The notes: a model not told the origin generated them from the letters alone. A DNA stretch of 64,000 bases from Thermosipho japonicus (GCF_014201655.1 NZ_JACHEX010000005.1:1-64000); one strand, 5' to 3'; counted from the first letter of the stretch, positions 16,241 to 26,204 are shown. Made by a program: numbers and translations.

Positions 16241-16873
16241 ATGTATATCTTTGTAGATTATGATGGAACATTAGTTAAAAACAGTGAAGAAGAATTTATG
16301 AAAGTATATTTTTCAATTCTTTCAAGAAAAGTAAAATTACCTGTTGAAAAAATTTTTAACCTAGTAATGCACAGTATTTACGAAATTACAAAAATCGAAG
16401 ATTCTTCAAAAAATCTTTTTGAAAGATTTTTGGAATCAATTTCCAAAAAAACTGGTAAAGACAAAAATTATTGGTATAACATTTTTCTAGAATTTTACAA
16501 AAATGAATTTGATGAATTAAGAAAATTTATAATCATAAACGAAAAACTAACCAACTTTATAAAATACTCTAATTATAAATTTATATTTGCATCAAATCCA
16601 TTATTTCCTGAAATTGCTGTTAAAAAAAGAATAGAGTTTGTAAATTTATCTCTAAACAACTTTTTCTACATTGCTACAATGGAAAATTCACATTATGCAA
16701 AACCAAATCCAAAATTTTTTGCTGAAATTTTAGAAAAGCTTGGTATTGCTGCTGATAAATGTTTAATGATAGGAGATACTGAAAATGATAAAGCCTCTGA
16801 AAAAGTTGGTATTAAATTTATAAATGTGAATAATTTTGAACCAGAATTAATTAAAATATATTTCGAAAAGTAA
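16241..16873 (+). CDS. HAD-superfamily hydrolase
   Basis: Phosphatase-type HAD fold of 210 residues. Motif I is FVDYDGTLV (nucleophile D6 and D8), motif II is the serine in FASNP, the motif III lysine is in YAKPNPKFF, and motif IV is IGDTENDKASE. All catalytic residues are present, with a helical cap between motifs I and II, so it belongs to the phosphoglycolate phosphatase/beta-phosphoglucomutase type. The substrate cannot be told. GGGGG precedes the ATG. Reverse gyrase starts 23 bases downstream. Confidence 0.85.
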   Translation: MYIFVDYDGTLVKNSEEEFMKVYFSILSRKVKLPVEKIFNLVMHSIYEITKIEDSSKNLFERFLESISKKTGKDKNYWYNIFLEFYKNEFDELRKFIIINEKLTNFIKYSNYKFIFASNPLFPEIAVKKRIEFVNLSLNNFFYIATMENSHYAKPNPKFFAEILEKLGIAADKCLMIGDTENDKASEKVGIKFINVNNFEPELIKIYFEK

Positions 16874-16896
16874 TTTAGCTGACTAGGGGGAAAAAT

Positions 16897-19800
16897 ATGC
16901 CTGTAAATCTTAAATTTGATCACTCATGCATTAACTGCGAGAAAATAAACACGGATGACAGAAATTTAAAAGGGTTTCCCTGCATTGAATGTCTTCCGAA
17001 TGAAACTAATGATTATATTAATAGTTTAATAACGACTAATAAACTATACAAATTAGAAAAATATATTAGATTTGAAAATGAATTCAAAGACTTTTTTAAT
17101 TTTTTTGTGGAAAAAACAGGATTAAAACTAAATGGATATCAAAAACTATGGGCAAAGAGAGTTTTACTATCAAAAAGCTTTACAATGATAGCACCAACTG
17201 GCCTTGGGAAAACTACCTTTGGAATTTTAATAGCTATTTGGCTTGCCAAAAAAGAAAAAAAATCCATATTAATATTTCCAACAATTGCAATTGTAAAACA
17301 AGTTGTTGAAAAAATCGAAAAACTAGATAAAACAATAAAAATATTATACTACAATTCAAATATGAAAAAGTCTGAAAAAGAAGATTTCGAAAAGCGATTC
17401 AAAAAAGATGACTATAAAATACTTATAGTCTCAACTCAATTTATTTCAAAACGTAAAGAAGAATTAAAAAACAAATTCTTTGATTTTGTATTTATTGACG
17501 ATGTTGATTCAGTGCTAAAGTCATCAAAAAACATTGAAACAATAATTATGTTAACTGGTGTACCAGAAAATGTAATAAATGAAACATTAAAAAAGTTAAA
17601 AATCGGACAAAAGCCGGAAATTAAAGATATTAATAAAGGAATATTAGTTGTATCTTCTGCAACTGCAAGGCCTAAGGGAATAAGACCTTTATTATTTAGA
17701 TACATCTTTAACTTTAATTTGGGAAAACCAAGTTTTTTTTCCAGAAATATAATCCACATTAGATATAAAACCAAAGAAATTAACCAACTAATTGAATTAT
17801 TAAAAATATTAAATGATGGAATAGTAATCTACGCCGAAAATGAAAATGAAGCAAAAAAACTAAAAGAAATACTTAAAAAAAATAATATTGAAGCTGGAAC
17901 AAGCTGGGAAAATTTTGAAGAGTCTTTTGAAAAATTCAAAAATGGAAAATTAAACATTTTAATTGGAATTTCTTCCTATTATGGAAAACTTGTTAGAGGA
18001 ATAGACTTGCCTGAGAAAATAAAAGCTGTTATCTTTTGGGGAATTCCAAAGTTCAGAATCGAAAAAGAAGATTTAATTTTACCTGACATTTACACCTACG
18101 TACAAGCAACTGGAAGAACTTCAAGATTATTTAAAGGGAATCTATTAAAAGGTGCAAGTTTTGTTTTTGAAGAAAATGATGAAATATTCGAAAAACTTTC
18201 TTCTAGACTTTTTTGGATTACTGACGAAGAATTTTACAATTCCAGTGATATAGACATAAAAAAATTAGTTAACGAATTAAATGAATCAAGAAAAAATATA
18301 GAAAATAAAGACTTAAAATTTTCTTCTAAACTCATAATAGTTGAATCTCCAACAAAAGCTGAAACACTATCAAAATTTTTTGGTATTTCTTCTATAAGAA
18401 GTTTAAACGGGTTAATTTCTTTTGAGTCGATAACAAAAGAAGGTTTAATAACAATAACTGCAACAAGAGGTCACACATATGACTTAATCACAAAAGAAGG
18501 TTATCATGGTGTAGAATTTTCAAATAATACCTTTATTCCAATTTATAACACAATTAAAAAATGCAAAGAATGCGGTTATCAATTCGTAGATAATTACGAT
18601 AAATGCCCAAAATGTAATTCAAAAAATATTGATGATAAATTAAATATTTTAAAAGCCCTAAGAGAACTAGCCCTTGAAGTTGACGAAATTTTGATAGCAT
18701 CGGATCCAGACGTTGAAGGTGAAAAAATTGCATATGACATTCTACAATATATTTACCCTGTAAATAGTAATATTAAAAGAATAGAACTTCATGAGATAAC
18801 TCGTAACGCATTTCTAAAAGGAATCGATGAAAAAAGGGAAATTAAAGAAAATTTGGTGAAATCTCAAATTGTAAGACGAATTGAAGACAGATGGATAGGG
18901 TTTGAACTAAGTCAAAAACTACAAACCAATTTTAAAAGAACACTTTCTGCCGGAAGAGTTCAAAGTACCGTGTTAGGTTGGATTATTCAACGAGAAAAAG
19001 AGTACAAAAATAGTATTAAAAAATTCACATCATTTACATTTGAAAATGGATTAAAAGTAGAATTTGAAGGAATACATGAAAATGCTACCTTAAAAATTGA
19101 AAATATTTATGAAGATACAATAGCACCACCTGCACCTTTTAATACTTCAACTATTTTATCTGAAATTTCAAAAAAATATAAATTATCAGTAAATGAAATT
19201 ATGTCCATTCTGCAAAATCTTTTTGAAAATGGATTTATAACTTACCACAGAACCGATTCAACTAGAATTTCAAAAACAGGCCAGGCAGTTGCAGAAAAAT
19301 ACTTTAAATTAATTAATAAAACTCATTTATATAAGCCAAAAAGTTTTGGAAATGAAGGTGCTCATGAAGGAATTAGGCCAGTAAAGCCTATTTCGCCAGA
19401 AGAACTTAAAGATATGATAAAAGAAAAAATAATAAATCTTGATAAAAAACATTTACTAATCTACAAAGAAATATTTAATAGATTTCTTGCAAGTCAATCC
19501 AAAAAAATTAAAGTAAAAAAAGCAAGACTAAACATAATTACTGAAAATTCAGAAAAAAGTGAAGAAATAATAACTGAAATTTTAGAAGATGGTTGGAACA
19601 TTTTTATGCCAATAAAAGTCATACAGTTAATGAATGAGAATAAAGTAACTGATAGAAAAGTTTACGATAAACATACGGTTCCGCTTTTTACACAAGCAAC
19701 TATAATTGAAGAAATGAAGTCAAAAAATATAGGAAGGCCTTCAACATACGCTAAAATAATCTCAGTTTTATTTGAAAGAAAATATATATTTGAAAATAAA

Positions 19801-19992
19801 TATAAACGAATAATCCCAACAAAGCTTGGAAAATTTGTATACAACTTTTTAAATTCAAAATACAATAAATTCATAAATGAAGAAACAACCAGAATATTAG
19901 AAAAAATAATGGACGAAGTTGAAAAAGGTAAAAAAGAATTTCAACAAACACTTCATGAAATATACAATGAAATAAAAGGGGGGATTAAATGA
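16897..19992 (+). CDS. rgy: Reverse gyrase
   Basis: This enzyme introduces positive supercoils using ATP and is the hallmark of organisms growing at very high temperature. The order is: N-terminal zinc finger (C11, C14, C29, C32); a helicase-like half with Walker [10 protein letters not shown] (about 98-106), the reverse-gyrase variant DDVD (about 200) and a QATGRTSR motif VI; then a type IA topoisomerase half from [12 protein letters not shown] (about 480). The second half has a second zinc finger (CKECGYQ/CPKC, about 556-575), the Toprim motif [10 protein letters not shown] (about 600) and the active-site tyrosine in [10 protein letters not shown] (about 780). At 1031 residues it is shorter than the roughly 1100 usual for the family. 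It overlaps the KaiC-like gene by four bases. Confidence 0.97.
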   Translation: MPVNLKFDHSCINCEKINTDDRNLKGFPCIECLPNETNDYINSLITTNKLYKLEKYIRFENEFKDFFNFFVEKTGLKLNGYQKLWAKRVLLSKSFTMIAPTGLGKTTFGILIAIWLAKKEKKSILIFPTIAIVKQVVEKIEKLDKTIKILYYNSNMKKSEKEDFEKRFKKDDYKILIVSTQFISKRKEELKNKFFDFVFIDDVDSVLKSSKNIETIIMLTGVPENVINETLKKLKIGQKPEIKDINKGILVVSSATARPKGIRPLLFRYIFNFNLGKPSFFSRNIIHIRYKTKEINQLIELLKILNDGIVIYAENENEAKKLKEILKKNNIEAGTSWENFEESFEKFKNGKLNILIGISSYYGKLVRGIDLPEKIKAVIFWGIPKFRIEKEDLILPDIYTYVQATGRTSRLFKGNLLKGASFVFEENDEIFEKLSSRLFWITDEEFYNSSDIDIKKLVNELNESRKNIENKDLKFSSKLIIVESPTKAETLSKFFGISSIRSLNGLISFESITKEGLITITATRGHTYDLITKEGYHGVEFSNNTFIPIYNTIKKCKECGYQFVDNYDKCPKCNSKNIDDKLNILKALRELALEVDEILIASDPDVEGEKIAYDILQYIYPVNSNIKRIELHEITRNAFLKGIDEKREIKENLVKSQIVRRIEDRWIGFELSQKLQTNFKRTLSAGRVQSTVLGWIIQREKEYKNSIKKFTSFTFENGLKVEFEGIHENATLKIENIYEDTIAPPAPFNTSTILSEISKKYKLSVNEIMSILQNLFENGFITYHRTDSTRISKTGQAVAEKYFKLINKTHLYKPKSFGNEGAHEGIRPVKPISPEELKDMIKEKIINLDKKHLLIYKEIFNRFLASQSKKIKVKKARLNIITENSEKSEEIITEILEDGWNIFMPIKVIQLMNENKVTDRKVYDKHTVPLFTQATIIEEMKSKNIGRPSTYAKIISVLFERKYIFENKYKRIIPTKLGKFVYNFLNSKYNKFINEETTRILEKIMDEVEKGKKEFQQTLHEIYNEIKGGIK

Positions 19993-20693
19993 AAAAAGTA
20001 AGTACTGGAATTATGGGTTTAGATGAAATACTCAATGGCGGTATTCCAGAAAAAAATGTTGTCCTACTTAGTGGTGGACCTGGAACTGGTAAATCAATAT
20101 TCTCCCAGCAATTTCTATGGCACGGGCTTCAAAATAACGAACCTGGGATTTACGTATCACTTGAGGAACATCCAATCCAAGTTAGACAAAATATGTCTCA
20201 ATTTGGATGGAACACAAAAACATTTGAAGAAAAAGGATTATTTGCACTTATAGATGCATTTACTACTGGATTTGGAAAATCAAAAGAATTTGAAAAGTAC
20301 ATAGTTAGAGATCTAAACGATTTACACGATTTCATAGATGTATTAAGACAAGCAATAAAAGATATAAATGCTAAAAGAGTTGTTATAGATTCTGTAACAA
20401 CATTATATTTAAACAAGCCAACCTATGCTAGAAGCATAATTCTTCAACTCAAAAGAGTACTTGCAGGTACAGGTTGCACTTCTTTATTAGTTAGCCAAGT
20501 TAGTATTGATGAAAGAGGCTTTGGTGGTCCAGGTGTGGAGCATGGTGTAGATGGAATTATAAGACTTGATCTAGATGAAATCAAAGGTGAACTTAAAAGA
20601 TCATTACTAATATGGAAAATGCGCGGAACATCGCATTCTCTAAAAAGACATTACTTTGAAATAACACAAAGCGGTATAAAAATAACAAGCTAA
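19989..20693 (+). CDS. KaiC-like RecA-family ATPase (single domain)
   Basis: This 234-residue RecA-fold ATPase has the KaiC-family opening [16 protein letters not shown], Walker A GGPGTGKS (29-36), YVSLEEHP (catalytic glutamates), Walker [11 protein letters not shown] and a Q-loop LLVSQVS. Only one KaiC domain is present. Such single-domain proteins are widespread in Archaea, where they are thought to act in signal transduction or DNA-linked regulation; no clock function is implied. GGGGGG precedes the ATG, which lies inside the end of the reverse gyrase gene. It is followed after 14 bases by an HTH protein, a pairing suggesting that the two work together. Confidence 0.88.
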   Translation: MKKVSTGIMGLDEILNGGIPEKNVVLLSGGPGTGKSIFSQQFLWHGLQNNEPGIYVSLEEHPIQVRQNMSQFGWNTKTFEEKGLFALIDAFTTGFGKSKEFEKYIVRDLNDLHDFIDVLRQAIKDINAKRVVIDSVTTLYLNKPTYARSIILQLKRVLAGTGCTSLLVSQVSIDERGFGGPGVEHGVDGIIRLDLDEIKGELKRSLLIWKMRGTSHSLKRHYFEITQSGIKITS

Positions 20694-20707
20694 GGAGGTG
20701 AGACATT

Positions 20708-21142
20708 ATGATACCACTAACTCCTCTGGGGAAACAAGAAATTCACAAACTTGAAAGTATATTACTTTATGCAACATTATTTAGAAAAGATGTTTTAGAT
20801 CTAATAAAAGATCCGTCTGAAAGACTCACATGGGTTGACAGTTTAGCAGTTGCCTCAAGTGCAATAGCAAGAGAAAAAGCTGGCATGAGAATTCCTGAAA
20901 TAGCTGAAGAACTTGGTAGAACAGAACAAACAATTAGAAAACATTTAAAAGGAGAAAGTAAAGCGGGTCAAATTGTTAGAGAAACATACGATTTACTAAA
21001 ACAAGGTCAAATTGATGAATCACAAATCTCCATTAGTTCAATTCTTGAAGAAAATGAGAAACTAAAACAAGAAAATAATATTTTAAAAAATTCCATAAAA
21101 GAATTCTATAACAAAGTTAAGGATTATCTTCCAAAAGATTAA
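20708..21142 (+). CDS. Archaeal-type helix-turn-helix regulator with coiled-coil tail
   Basis: This 144-residue protein has a central HTH (AREKAGMRIPEIAEELGRTEQTIRKHLKG, about 58-86 in total, with EIAEELGRTEQTIRKHL as the recognition unit). A C-terminal coiled coil (ILEENEKLKQENNIL) probably makes it a dimer. The N-terminal segment before the HTH resembles predicted archaeal regulators found next to KaiC-like genes. A site AGGAGGTGAG precedes the ATG. The partnership with the KaiC-like ATPase is inferred from adjacency. Its targets are unknown. The family name is uncertain, but DNA binding is likely. Confidence 0.75.
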   Translation: MIPLTPLGKQEIHKLESILLYATLFRKDVLDLIKDPSERLTWVDSLAVASSAIAREKAGMRIPEIAEELGRTEQTIRKHLKGESKAGQIVRETYDLLKQGQIDESQISISSILEENEKLKQENNILKNSIKEFYNKVKDYLPKD

Positions 21143-21182
21143 TCTTTTTGATTTACTTTTTACTCATTTCTCGTTAATTAGT

Positions 21183-21206
21183 TTTAAAGTTAAATTTAAC
21201 TTTAAA
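21183..21206. promoter_or_regulatory. 24-bp perfect palindrome, probable operator of the ROK regulator
   Basis: The 24 bases are their own reverse complement, with half-site TTTAAAGTTAAA and the centre between 21194 and 21195. The palindrome covers the proposed -35 element (TTAACT, 21196-21201) of the ROK gene. There is no T-run after it, so it is not a terminator. Autorepression is the simple reading. Confidence 0.6.
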
Positions 21207-21224
21207 TAAATTAAGATATATGAT
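21196..21224 (+). promoter_or_regulatory. Promoter of the ROK regulator gene
   Basis: TTAACT (21196-21201) and TATGAT (21219-21224) are separated by exactly 17 bases, 45 bases before the start codon. The -35 lies inside the palindrome at 21183-21206. Confidence 0.55.
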
Positions 21225-21269
21225 AAAATTAAAGTGTATAATATAAAGCAAATTAAAGAGGTGAATTAA

Positions 21270-22385
21270 ATGGAAATATCTACATCACAGAAAATCCTCA
21301 ATGAATTGTTAATCAACGATAAAGTAAGTAGATCAGAACTTGAAAAAAAATTAAATATTACTCCTTCTACGTTGTCTTATACTATAAAAAAAATTAAAAA
21401 CCTTATTGAAATATATAAAGAACCATCATTTGGGCAAGGTAGACCTAAGCAGTACTTATCATTAAATAAAGATTATTGGATTTCACTGGGAGTCAAAATT
21501 GGAAGAGATTATGTAAATATTACAAAATTAAATGGACACTTTGAAATTCTTGAACGCTATACTTTTAAACTTAGTAAAAAAAATATTGGAAATGAAAACC
21601 TCTCAAAATTTTTAAATGATGCTTTTGAAAAAATTTCTGAAAAAGAAAATATCAAAGCTGTTGGAATGGCTTTTTCCGGAGAAGTTGTAGGTCAAAAAGT
21701 AAATTCAAAAATTCTAAAACTTGAAAACTTTTCTCCTGAAAAAATTATTAAAATTCACTTTAAAAATTCTGTGCACTCCATATTAAATGATGTTGAAGCA
21801 ATTGCAACCGAAGAATATATTAAATACAATGGAGAAGACATTTTAGTTATTAATTATGGTACTGGAATTGGTGCATGCTACTATGGAAATGGTGAACTCA
21901 AAAATAAGAAAAATAGAAAAATAATAGAAATAGGACATTTTTTTGCTGGAGGACATGAAAAGTGTTATTGTGGAAGTACAGGTTGTCTTGAAACTCTTGC
22001 TTCTGATTACGCTGTTTTGAAAAAGTATAAATACAGTGACCTTAAAATTATAGATTTTATAGAAAATGAAGAAAATTTTGAAAATGATCTAAACGAAGTA
22101 AGAACACTTTATAAAACCTTTAAAAAAAAGGCCGAGAATATTTATGAAGACACTTTTAACTATCTAACAATATTTATTTCAACAATTTTTAAAATTTTAG
22201 AGCCAAAAAAAGTTATTTTAACAGGTGAAGGTGTAACACCATGGTTTTCACAGATGTTACAAAAAAAGCTTATTAATTCAAATAAAATACCAATACCTAT
22301 AATTTTCCGCGGACTTGAAAATAACATTGAATTAGGCGCATCAATTAATGCCTTACAAAAATATATAATAACTAAAATTGAATAA
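21270..22385 (+). CDS. ROK-family transcriptional regulator (XylR/NagC type)
   Basis: An N-terminal winged HTH (about 1-60, SRSELEKKLNITPSTLSYTI) is joined to a ROK sugar-kinase-like domain. The latter has the NYGTGIGACYYG phosphate-binding loop, EIGHFF and the zinc motif CYCGSTGCLE. Such proteins repress sugar-use genes and bind a sugar or sugar phosphate. In the first part of the ROK fold the usual kinase motif DxGGT is replaced, so it is a regulator rather than an enzyme. No sugar transport genes lie next to it. The gene overlaps the convergent kinase gene phoR by 14 bases at the 3' end. Confidence 0.88.
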   Translation: MEISTSQKILNELLINDKVSRSELEKKLNITPSTLSYTIKKIKNLIEIYKEPSFGQGRPKQYLSLNKDYWISLGVKIGRDYVNITKLNGHFEILERYTFKLSKKNIGNENLSKFLNDAFEKISEKENIKAVGMAFSGEVVGQKVNSKILKLENFSPEKIIKIHFKNSVHSILNDVEAIATEEYIKYNGEDILVINYGTGIGACYYGNGELKNKKNRKIIEIGHFFAGGHEKCYCGSTGCLETLASDYAVLKKYKYSDLKIIDFIENEENFENDLNEVRTLYKTFKKKAENIYEDTFNYLTIFISTIFKILEPKKVILTGEGVTPWFSQMLQKKLINSNKIPIPIIFRGLENNIELGASINALQKYIITKIE

Positions 22386-23322
22386 TAACCCTTGTACCAA
22401 TTAAATAATTTGATTCAATAATCAACTTATAATTTAAAATATTACAAATATGTTTTACAATCGAAAGTCCCAACCCTGACCCTGTTGCCATTTTGGTGGC
22501 TTCTTTGCTTCTATAAAATCTTTGTGTAACTTTTTCTAAATCTTCTTTTTTTATACCAATTCCACTATCACTAATTATTATTTTATCTTTATATGCTTCA
22601 ATGAAAATTGTGGAATTATTGTATGAATATTTTATAGAATTAGAAAGCAAATTTTTAATTATTGTATAAAGCATAAAACCATCACTTTTATACTCTTTAT
22701 TTAAAATTTTTAAATCGAGCGTTAAATTTTTACTTTTCAATTTCTGTGAAAGTTCATCAATAACCTCATTTAATATTTTTTCAAAATCTACTATATCAAT
22801 CTTAGGTTTATACATTCCAAGTTCTAACATCGCAAGTACTTTCAACTGCTTTATAATTCTTTCCATTCTCTTTGAAGATTTTTCAATATCTTCAAGGGTT
22901 TCCAAAATATCTTTATTATTTTCATTAAGAGTATCCTTTAGGTAAATTGTATTAGCCTTAATAATTGAAAGTGGATTAAATAATTCATGGGATATTGCCG
23001 TAGTAAAATTAACTTTTGCCTCTTTAATTTTTATATATTCAGTTAGATCAGATAAGTAAAGTAAATTATCAAAAAATTTAATTTTTACATATCTCCAATC
23101 TGAAAACTCAAAAAAGTAAAGCCTTTCTTCAAGTTCAAAATTTTTTCTCTCTATTAAAAACTCAATTATTACATCAATATTTTTTGATGTAAATACATCC
23201 AAAATTTCAAAATTTTCTTTAAAACCATATTCCAATGCTTTATTATTTGCCTTTATTATTTTTAAACCATCAAGCATTATAATAGGTTCATCAAAATTTT
23301 GAAAAATTTCAAAATCAAACAT
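22372..23322 (-). CDS. phoR: Phosphate-regulon sensor histidine kinase without membrane segments
   Basis: This kinase sits at the end of a pst-phoU-phoB operon and is therefore the likely PhoR. It has a PAS-like N-terminal part (about 1-110), a HisKA domain with H in AISHELFNPLSI, and a HATPase domain with N in NLLSNSIKYS, SDSGIGIKKED and GSGLGLSIVK. No transmembrane helix is visible, unlike many PhoR proteins, so it is probably soluble and senses through Pst/PhoU. The H-box has FN where most kinases have RT. The second of two adjacent ATGs (23320-23322) has the better distance to GAGGGG. The start overlaps phoB by eight bases. Confidence 0.85.
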   Translation of the reverse strand: MFDFEIFQNFDEPIIMLDGLKIIKANNKALEYGFKENFEILDVFTSKNIDVIIEFLIERKNFELEERLYFFEFSDWRYVKIKFFDNLLYLSDLTEYIKIKEAKVNFTTAISHELFNPLSIIKANTIYLKDTLNENNKDILETLEDIEKSSKRMERIIKQLKVLAMLELGMYKPKIDIVDFEKILNEVIDELSQKLKSKNLTLDLKILNKEYKSDGFMLYTIIKNLLSNSIKYSYNNSTIFIEAYKDKIIISDSGIGIKKEDLEKVTQRFYRSKEATKMATGSGLGLSIVKHICNILNYKLIIESNYLIGTRVIIQF

Positions 23323-23983
23323 CATATCCCCTCGGATTAAATTTGTATCCTGCTCCTCTTATTGTTTTTATCCATGATTTTCCTATCTTATTCCTTATAT
23401 TACTTATATGAACATCAACAACTCTATCTGAAATAAATTCATCTCCCCAAACAGTATCTAAAATTTTTTCCCTTGAAAAAACATAATTTGGATTTTTTGC
23501 AAGTAAACATAAAACTTCAAATTCTTTAGCAGTCATCTCAACTTCATTATTGTCTAATTTAACAACATAATTTTCACAAAATATTTCTAATGGTCCATAT
23601 TTTATATATTCATTATTTTTTGAAACCCTTCTAAAATACGATTTTATCCTTGCAATAACTTCGCGTGGATTAAATGGCTTTGCAATATAATCATCGGCAC
23701 CAATTTCAAGACCATATATTTTATCATTATCGCTATCTCTTGCGGAAATAATAATTACTCCAAGATCTGGAAAATTAACCTTTATATCAGGTAATTCATT
23801 TATCGAAAAACCATCAGGAAGCATTATATCAAGCAAAACTAGATCAAATTTATCATTATATAACTTTTTACGAAAATTCACTATACTTCCTGCTTCGTCA
23901 ACTTCATATCCATGAGATTTTAAATATTTTTTCAAAATATTTCTTATTGATAAATCATCCTCAACTATTAGAATCCTTTCCAT
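23315..23983 (-). CDS. phoB: Phosphate-regulon response regulator, PhoB/PhoP type
   Basis: This 222-residue OmpR-family regulator has a receiver domain (ILIVEDD, phospho-acceptor in LVLLDIMLPDG, lysine in IAKPFNP) and a winged-helix output domain (EVEMTAKEFEVLCLLAKNPNYVFSR, and RVVDVHISNIRNKIG). It is placed between phoU and the kinase gene. It probably binds the repeats upstream of pstS proposed at 27961-27976. Its ATG has AAAGGAG and lies 23 bases inside phoU. Confidence 0.92.
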   Translation of the reverse strand: MERILIVEDDLSIRNILKKYLKSHGYEVDEAGSIVNFRKKLYNDKFDLVLLDIMLPDGFSINELPDIKVNFPDLGVIIISARDSDNDKIYGLEIGADDYIAKPFNPREVIARIKSYFRRVSKNNEYIKYGPLEIFCENYVVKLDNNEVEMTAKEFEVLCLLAKNPNYVFSREKILDTVWGDEFISDRVVDVHISNIRNKIGKSWIKTIRGAGYKFNPRGYDV

Positions 23984-24629
23984 AATTTATTATCTCCTTT
24001 ATTTCCTTTCCAGTTTCTATATAAATTATTTCTTCACATAAATTTGTTAAATGATCGCCTATTCTTTCTAAATCACGTGCTATTAGAATATTGTATATAA
24101 TAGATTCTTTATTATCAAGATCTTGTGATTTGTTTCTTATCAACTTTTCTAAATCATCTAAATTTTTGTCATCAAACCATATTTTTTTGGATAATTCAAT
24201 ATCTTTTTTTGAAAAAGCCAAAAATGTATCATGCAGCATTTTTAATACTATTCCAAACATTTCTTTTACTTCCCTTATCATCTTGTAATCAATTTTGTTC
24301 TTTTCAAAATAAATGACTTTTTCTGCACTATTGCAAGATAAATCAGCAATTCTTTCTAAATTATTCGAAAACTTAATCATCGTAATTATATATCTCAAAT
24401 CCTTCCCAATAGGATTATAGCGAGCTATAATATCGTAAACCTTCTCTTCTATTTGTCTATTTAATAAATCTATCTCATCGTCGCTATTAATAACATCTTT
24501 TGCAAGAGAAACGTCAAAAAATTCTAATGCCTCAATAGCATTTTCAAAAGATTGAGATACTAATGAAAGCATTTTAGAAATATAAGCTCTTAACATTGAA
24601 TATTCTTTTTCAAAATGTATAGTATCCAT
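23961..24629 (-). CDS. phoU: Phosphate transport regulator PhoU
   Basis: PhoU links the phosphate transporter to the two-component system and prevents activation when phosphate is plentiful. The 222-residue all-helical protein shows both three-helix PhoU repeats, each with a metal-binding E/D-rich motif: NLERIADLSCN (about 102) and DLERIGDHLTN (about 195). It lies between pstB and phoB. A good GGAGG precedes the ATG. Confidence 0.93.
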   Translation of the reverse strand: MDTIHFEKEYSMLRAYISKMLSLVSQSFENAIEALEFFDVSLAKDVINSDDEIDLLNRQIEEKVYDIIARYNPIGKDLRYIITMIKFSNNLERIADLSCNSAEKVIYFEKNKIDYKMIREVKEMFGIVLKMLHDTFLAFSKKDIELSKKIWFDDKNLDDLEKLIRNKSQDLDNKESIIYNILIARDLERIGDHLTNLCEEIIYIETGKEIKEIINYGKDSNS

Positions 24630-24643
24630 ATTTTATTCCTCCT

Positions 24644-25396
24644 CTAACCTATTTTACCATTTAAGTATTCTTCTGTTAATTTATTTTTTGGATTTCTTAC
24701 AACTTCAGATGTTTCTCCAAATTCAATAAGTTCTCCTTTATACATAAATGCAATGTAATCTGATATTCTAATTGCTTGTGCTATATTATGTGTCACTATA
24801 ACAATTGTATATTTTTCTGATAATCTTTCCAAAAGCGATTCTATTCTTTGAGTTGCTATTGGATCAAGTGCAGATGTTGGCTCATCTAAAAGTAAAACTT
24901 CTGGCTCAATAGCTAAAGATCTTGCAATACACAACCTTTGTTGTTGCCCTCCAGAAAGTGAATAAGCATTTTTATCAAGTTCATGCTTCACCTCATCCCA
25001 TAGTGCTGCTTTTTTTAAAGTTTTTTCAACAATTTTATTTATTTTACTTTTATCTTTAACTCCATGTATTTTTAATCCAAAAGCTATGTTTTCATAAATG
25101 CTCATTGGAAATGGAACAGGCCTTTGAAAGACCATTCCAACTTTCTTTCTCAAAACTGTTAAATCATCCACATCTGTATAAACGTCTTTTCCGTCAATTA
25201 AAAGTAATCCTTCAACTTTAAATCCTGGAATTTCATCATTTATCCTATTTATACTTCTTAAAAGAGTTGATTTTCCACAACCTGAAGGTCCTATTATTGC
25301 AGTAATTTTATTTTTATACACTGGAAAAGTCACATTATTAACAACCTTTTTTTCTCCATAATATGCTCCAAAATTTTTAAATTCAATTATTTCCAT
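24644..25396 (-). CDS. pstB: Phosphate ABC transporter ATPase PstB
   Basis: This ABC ATPase of 250 residues powers phosphate uptake. Visible motifs are Walker A GPSGCGKST, Q-loop FQRPVPFPMSIYENI (the FPMSIYENI form is typical of PstB), signature LSGGQQQRLCIARSLA, Walker B VLLLDEPTSALDP and the H-loop VTHN. It overlaps pstA by 14 bases and has a TAGGAGGT site. Confidence 0.96.
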   Translation of the reverse strand: MEIIEFKNFGAYYGEKKVVNNVTFPVYKNKITAIIGPSGCGKSTLLRSINRINDEIPGFKVEGLLLIDGKDVYTDVDDLTVLRKKVGMVFQRPVPFPMSIYENIAFGLKIHGVKDKSKINKIVEKTLKKAALWDEVKHELDKNAYSLSGGQQQRLCIARSLAIEPEVLLLDEPTSALDPIATQRIESLLERLSEKYTIVIVTHNIAQAIRISDYIAFMYKGELIEFGETSEVVRNPKNKLTEEYLNGKIG

Positions 25397-26204
25397 TACT
25401 AATACCTCCTATTTTATAAGCAATCAAGTAAATAACCAAAATCAAAATTAGAAGAAATGCTGCCGTTCCACTTGTCATCCACATTGATTCTTTCCCATAT
25501 GCAGAAATTAGATAGTATATATGAGTTGGCAATGTCATTACTGGAGAAAAAATATTCTTTGGCATACTAGTAGCATAAAAAACAGATCCTGTTACCAATA
25601 CTGGTGCAGTTTCTCCTAAAGTTCGCCCAAGTCCTAATAAAACACCCGTAGTAATTCTTGATTTTGATGCTTTTAATAACACTTTAAAAATAGTTTCGTT
25701 TCTTTTTGCCCCTAATGCATATGCTGATTCTTTAAGTTCTTTTGGTAAACTTGACATAGCTTCTTTTGTTGAATTTGAAATTATTGGTAAAGTCATTATA
25801 GAAAGTGTGAGAGATGCTGACAATATTGAAGTCCCAAATCCCAAAGCAATTGAAAACATAGCATATCCAAATAAACCATAAACTATAGATGGCATTCCAC
25901 TTAGTCCAGTAACTGCTAATTCTACTATTTTTGATATCTTCTTATCTTTATACTCTGCTAAAAATATTCCAGTAAATATTCCTAATGGAACTGAAAAAAT
26001 AACACTTGTAATAATAATATAAATACTGCCAACTATTGCTGGAAATATTCCACCTTGTCTCATCCCATTTTCTGGATACTTTGTAAAGAAATCTAAAGAA
26101 AAATATTTTACCCCATTTGCTAAAACTTCTATAATTACAAATACAACGAAAATTACCACAATATACGACAAAATCTTTAAGATAATTTTTGCAAATTTAT
26201 CCAT
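25383..26204 (-). CDS. pstA: Phosphate ABC transporter permease PstA
   Basis: This 273-residue permease has six predicted membrane helices. It includes the EAA-type motif KELKESAYALGAKRNETIFKV in full, which contacts the PstB ATPase, and the PstA-typical GMRQGGIFPAIVGSIYI. It overlaps pstC by eight bases and pstB by 14 bases, as expected for subunits made in fixed ratio. Confidence 0.94.
   Translation of the reverse strand: MDKFAKIILKILSYIVVIFVVFVIIEVLANGVKYFSLDFFTKYPENGMRQGGIFPAIVGSIYIIITSVIFSVPLGIFTGIFLAEYKDKKISKIVELAVTGLSGMPSIVYGLFGYAMFSIALGFGTSILSASLTLSIMTLPIISNSTKEAMSSLPKELKESAYALGAKRNETIFKVLLKASKSRITTGVLLGLGRTLGETAPVLVTGSVFYATSMPKNIFSPVMTLPTHIYYLISAYGKESMWMTSGTAAFLLILILVIYLIAYKIGGISNGNN

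Noticed and set aside
21133-21148. AAAAGATT/AATCTTTT self-complementary end after the HTH gene
   Set aside because: There is no loop and only A/T pairs in the stem, so it is too weak to call a terminator.
21183-21206. Reading the 24-bp palindrome as a terminator
   Set aside because: There is no GC-rich stem and no T-run after it, while it overlaps a well-spaced promoter.
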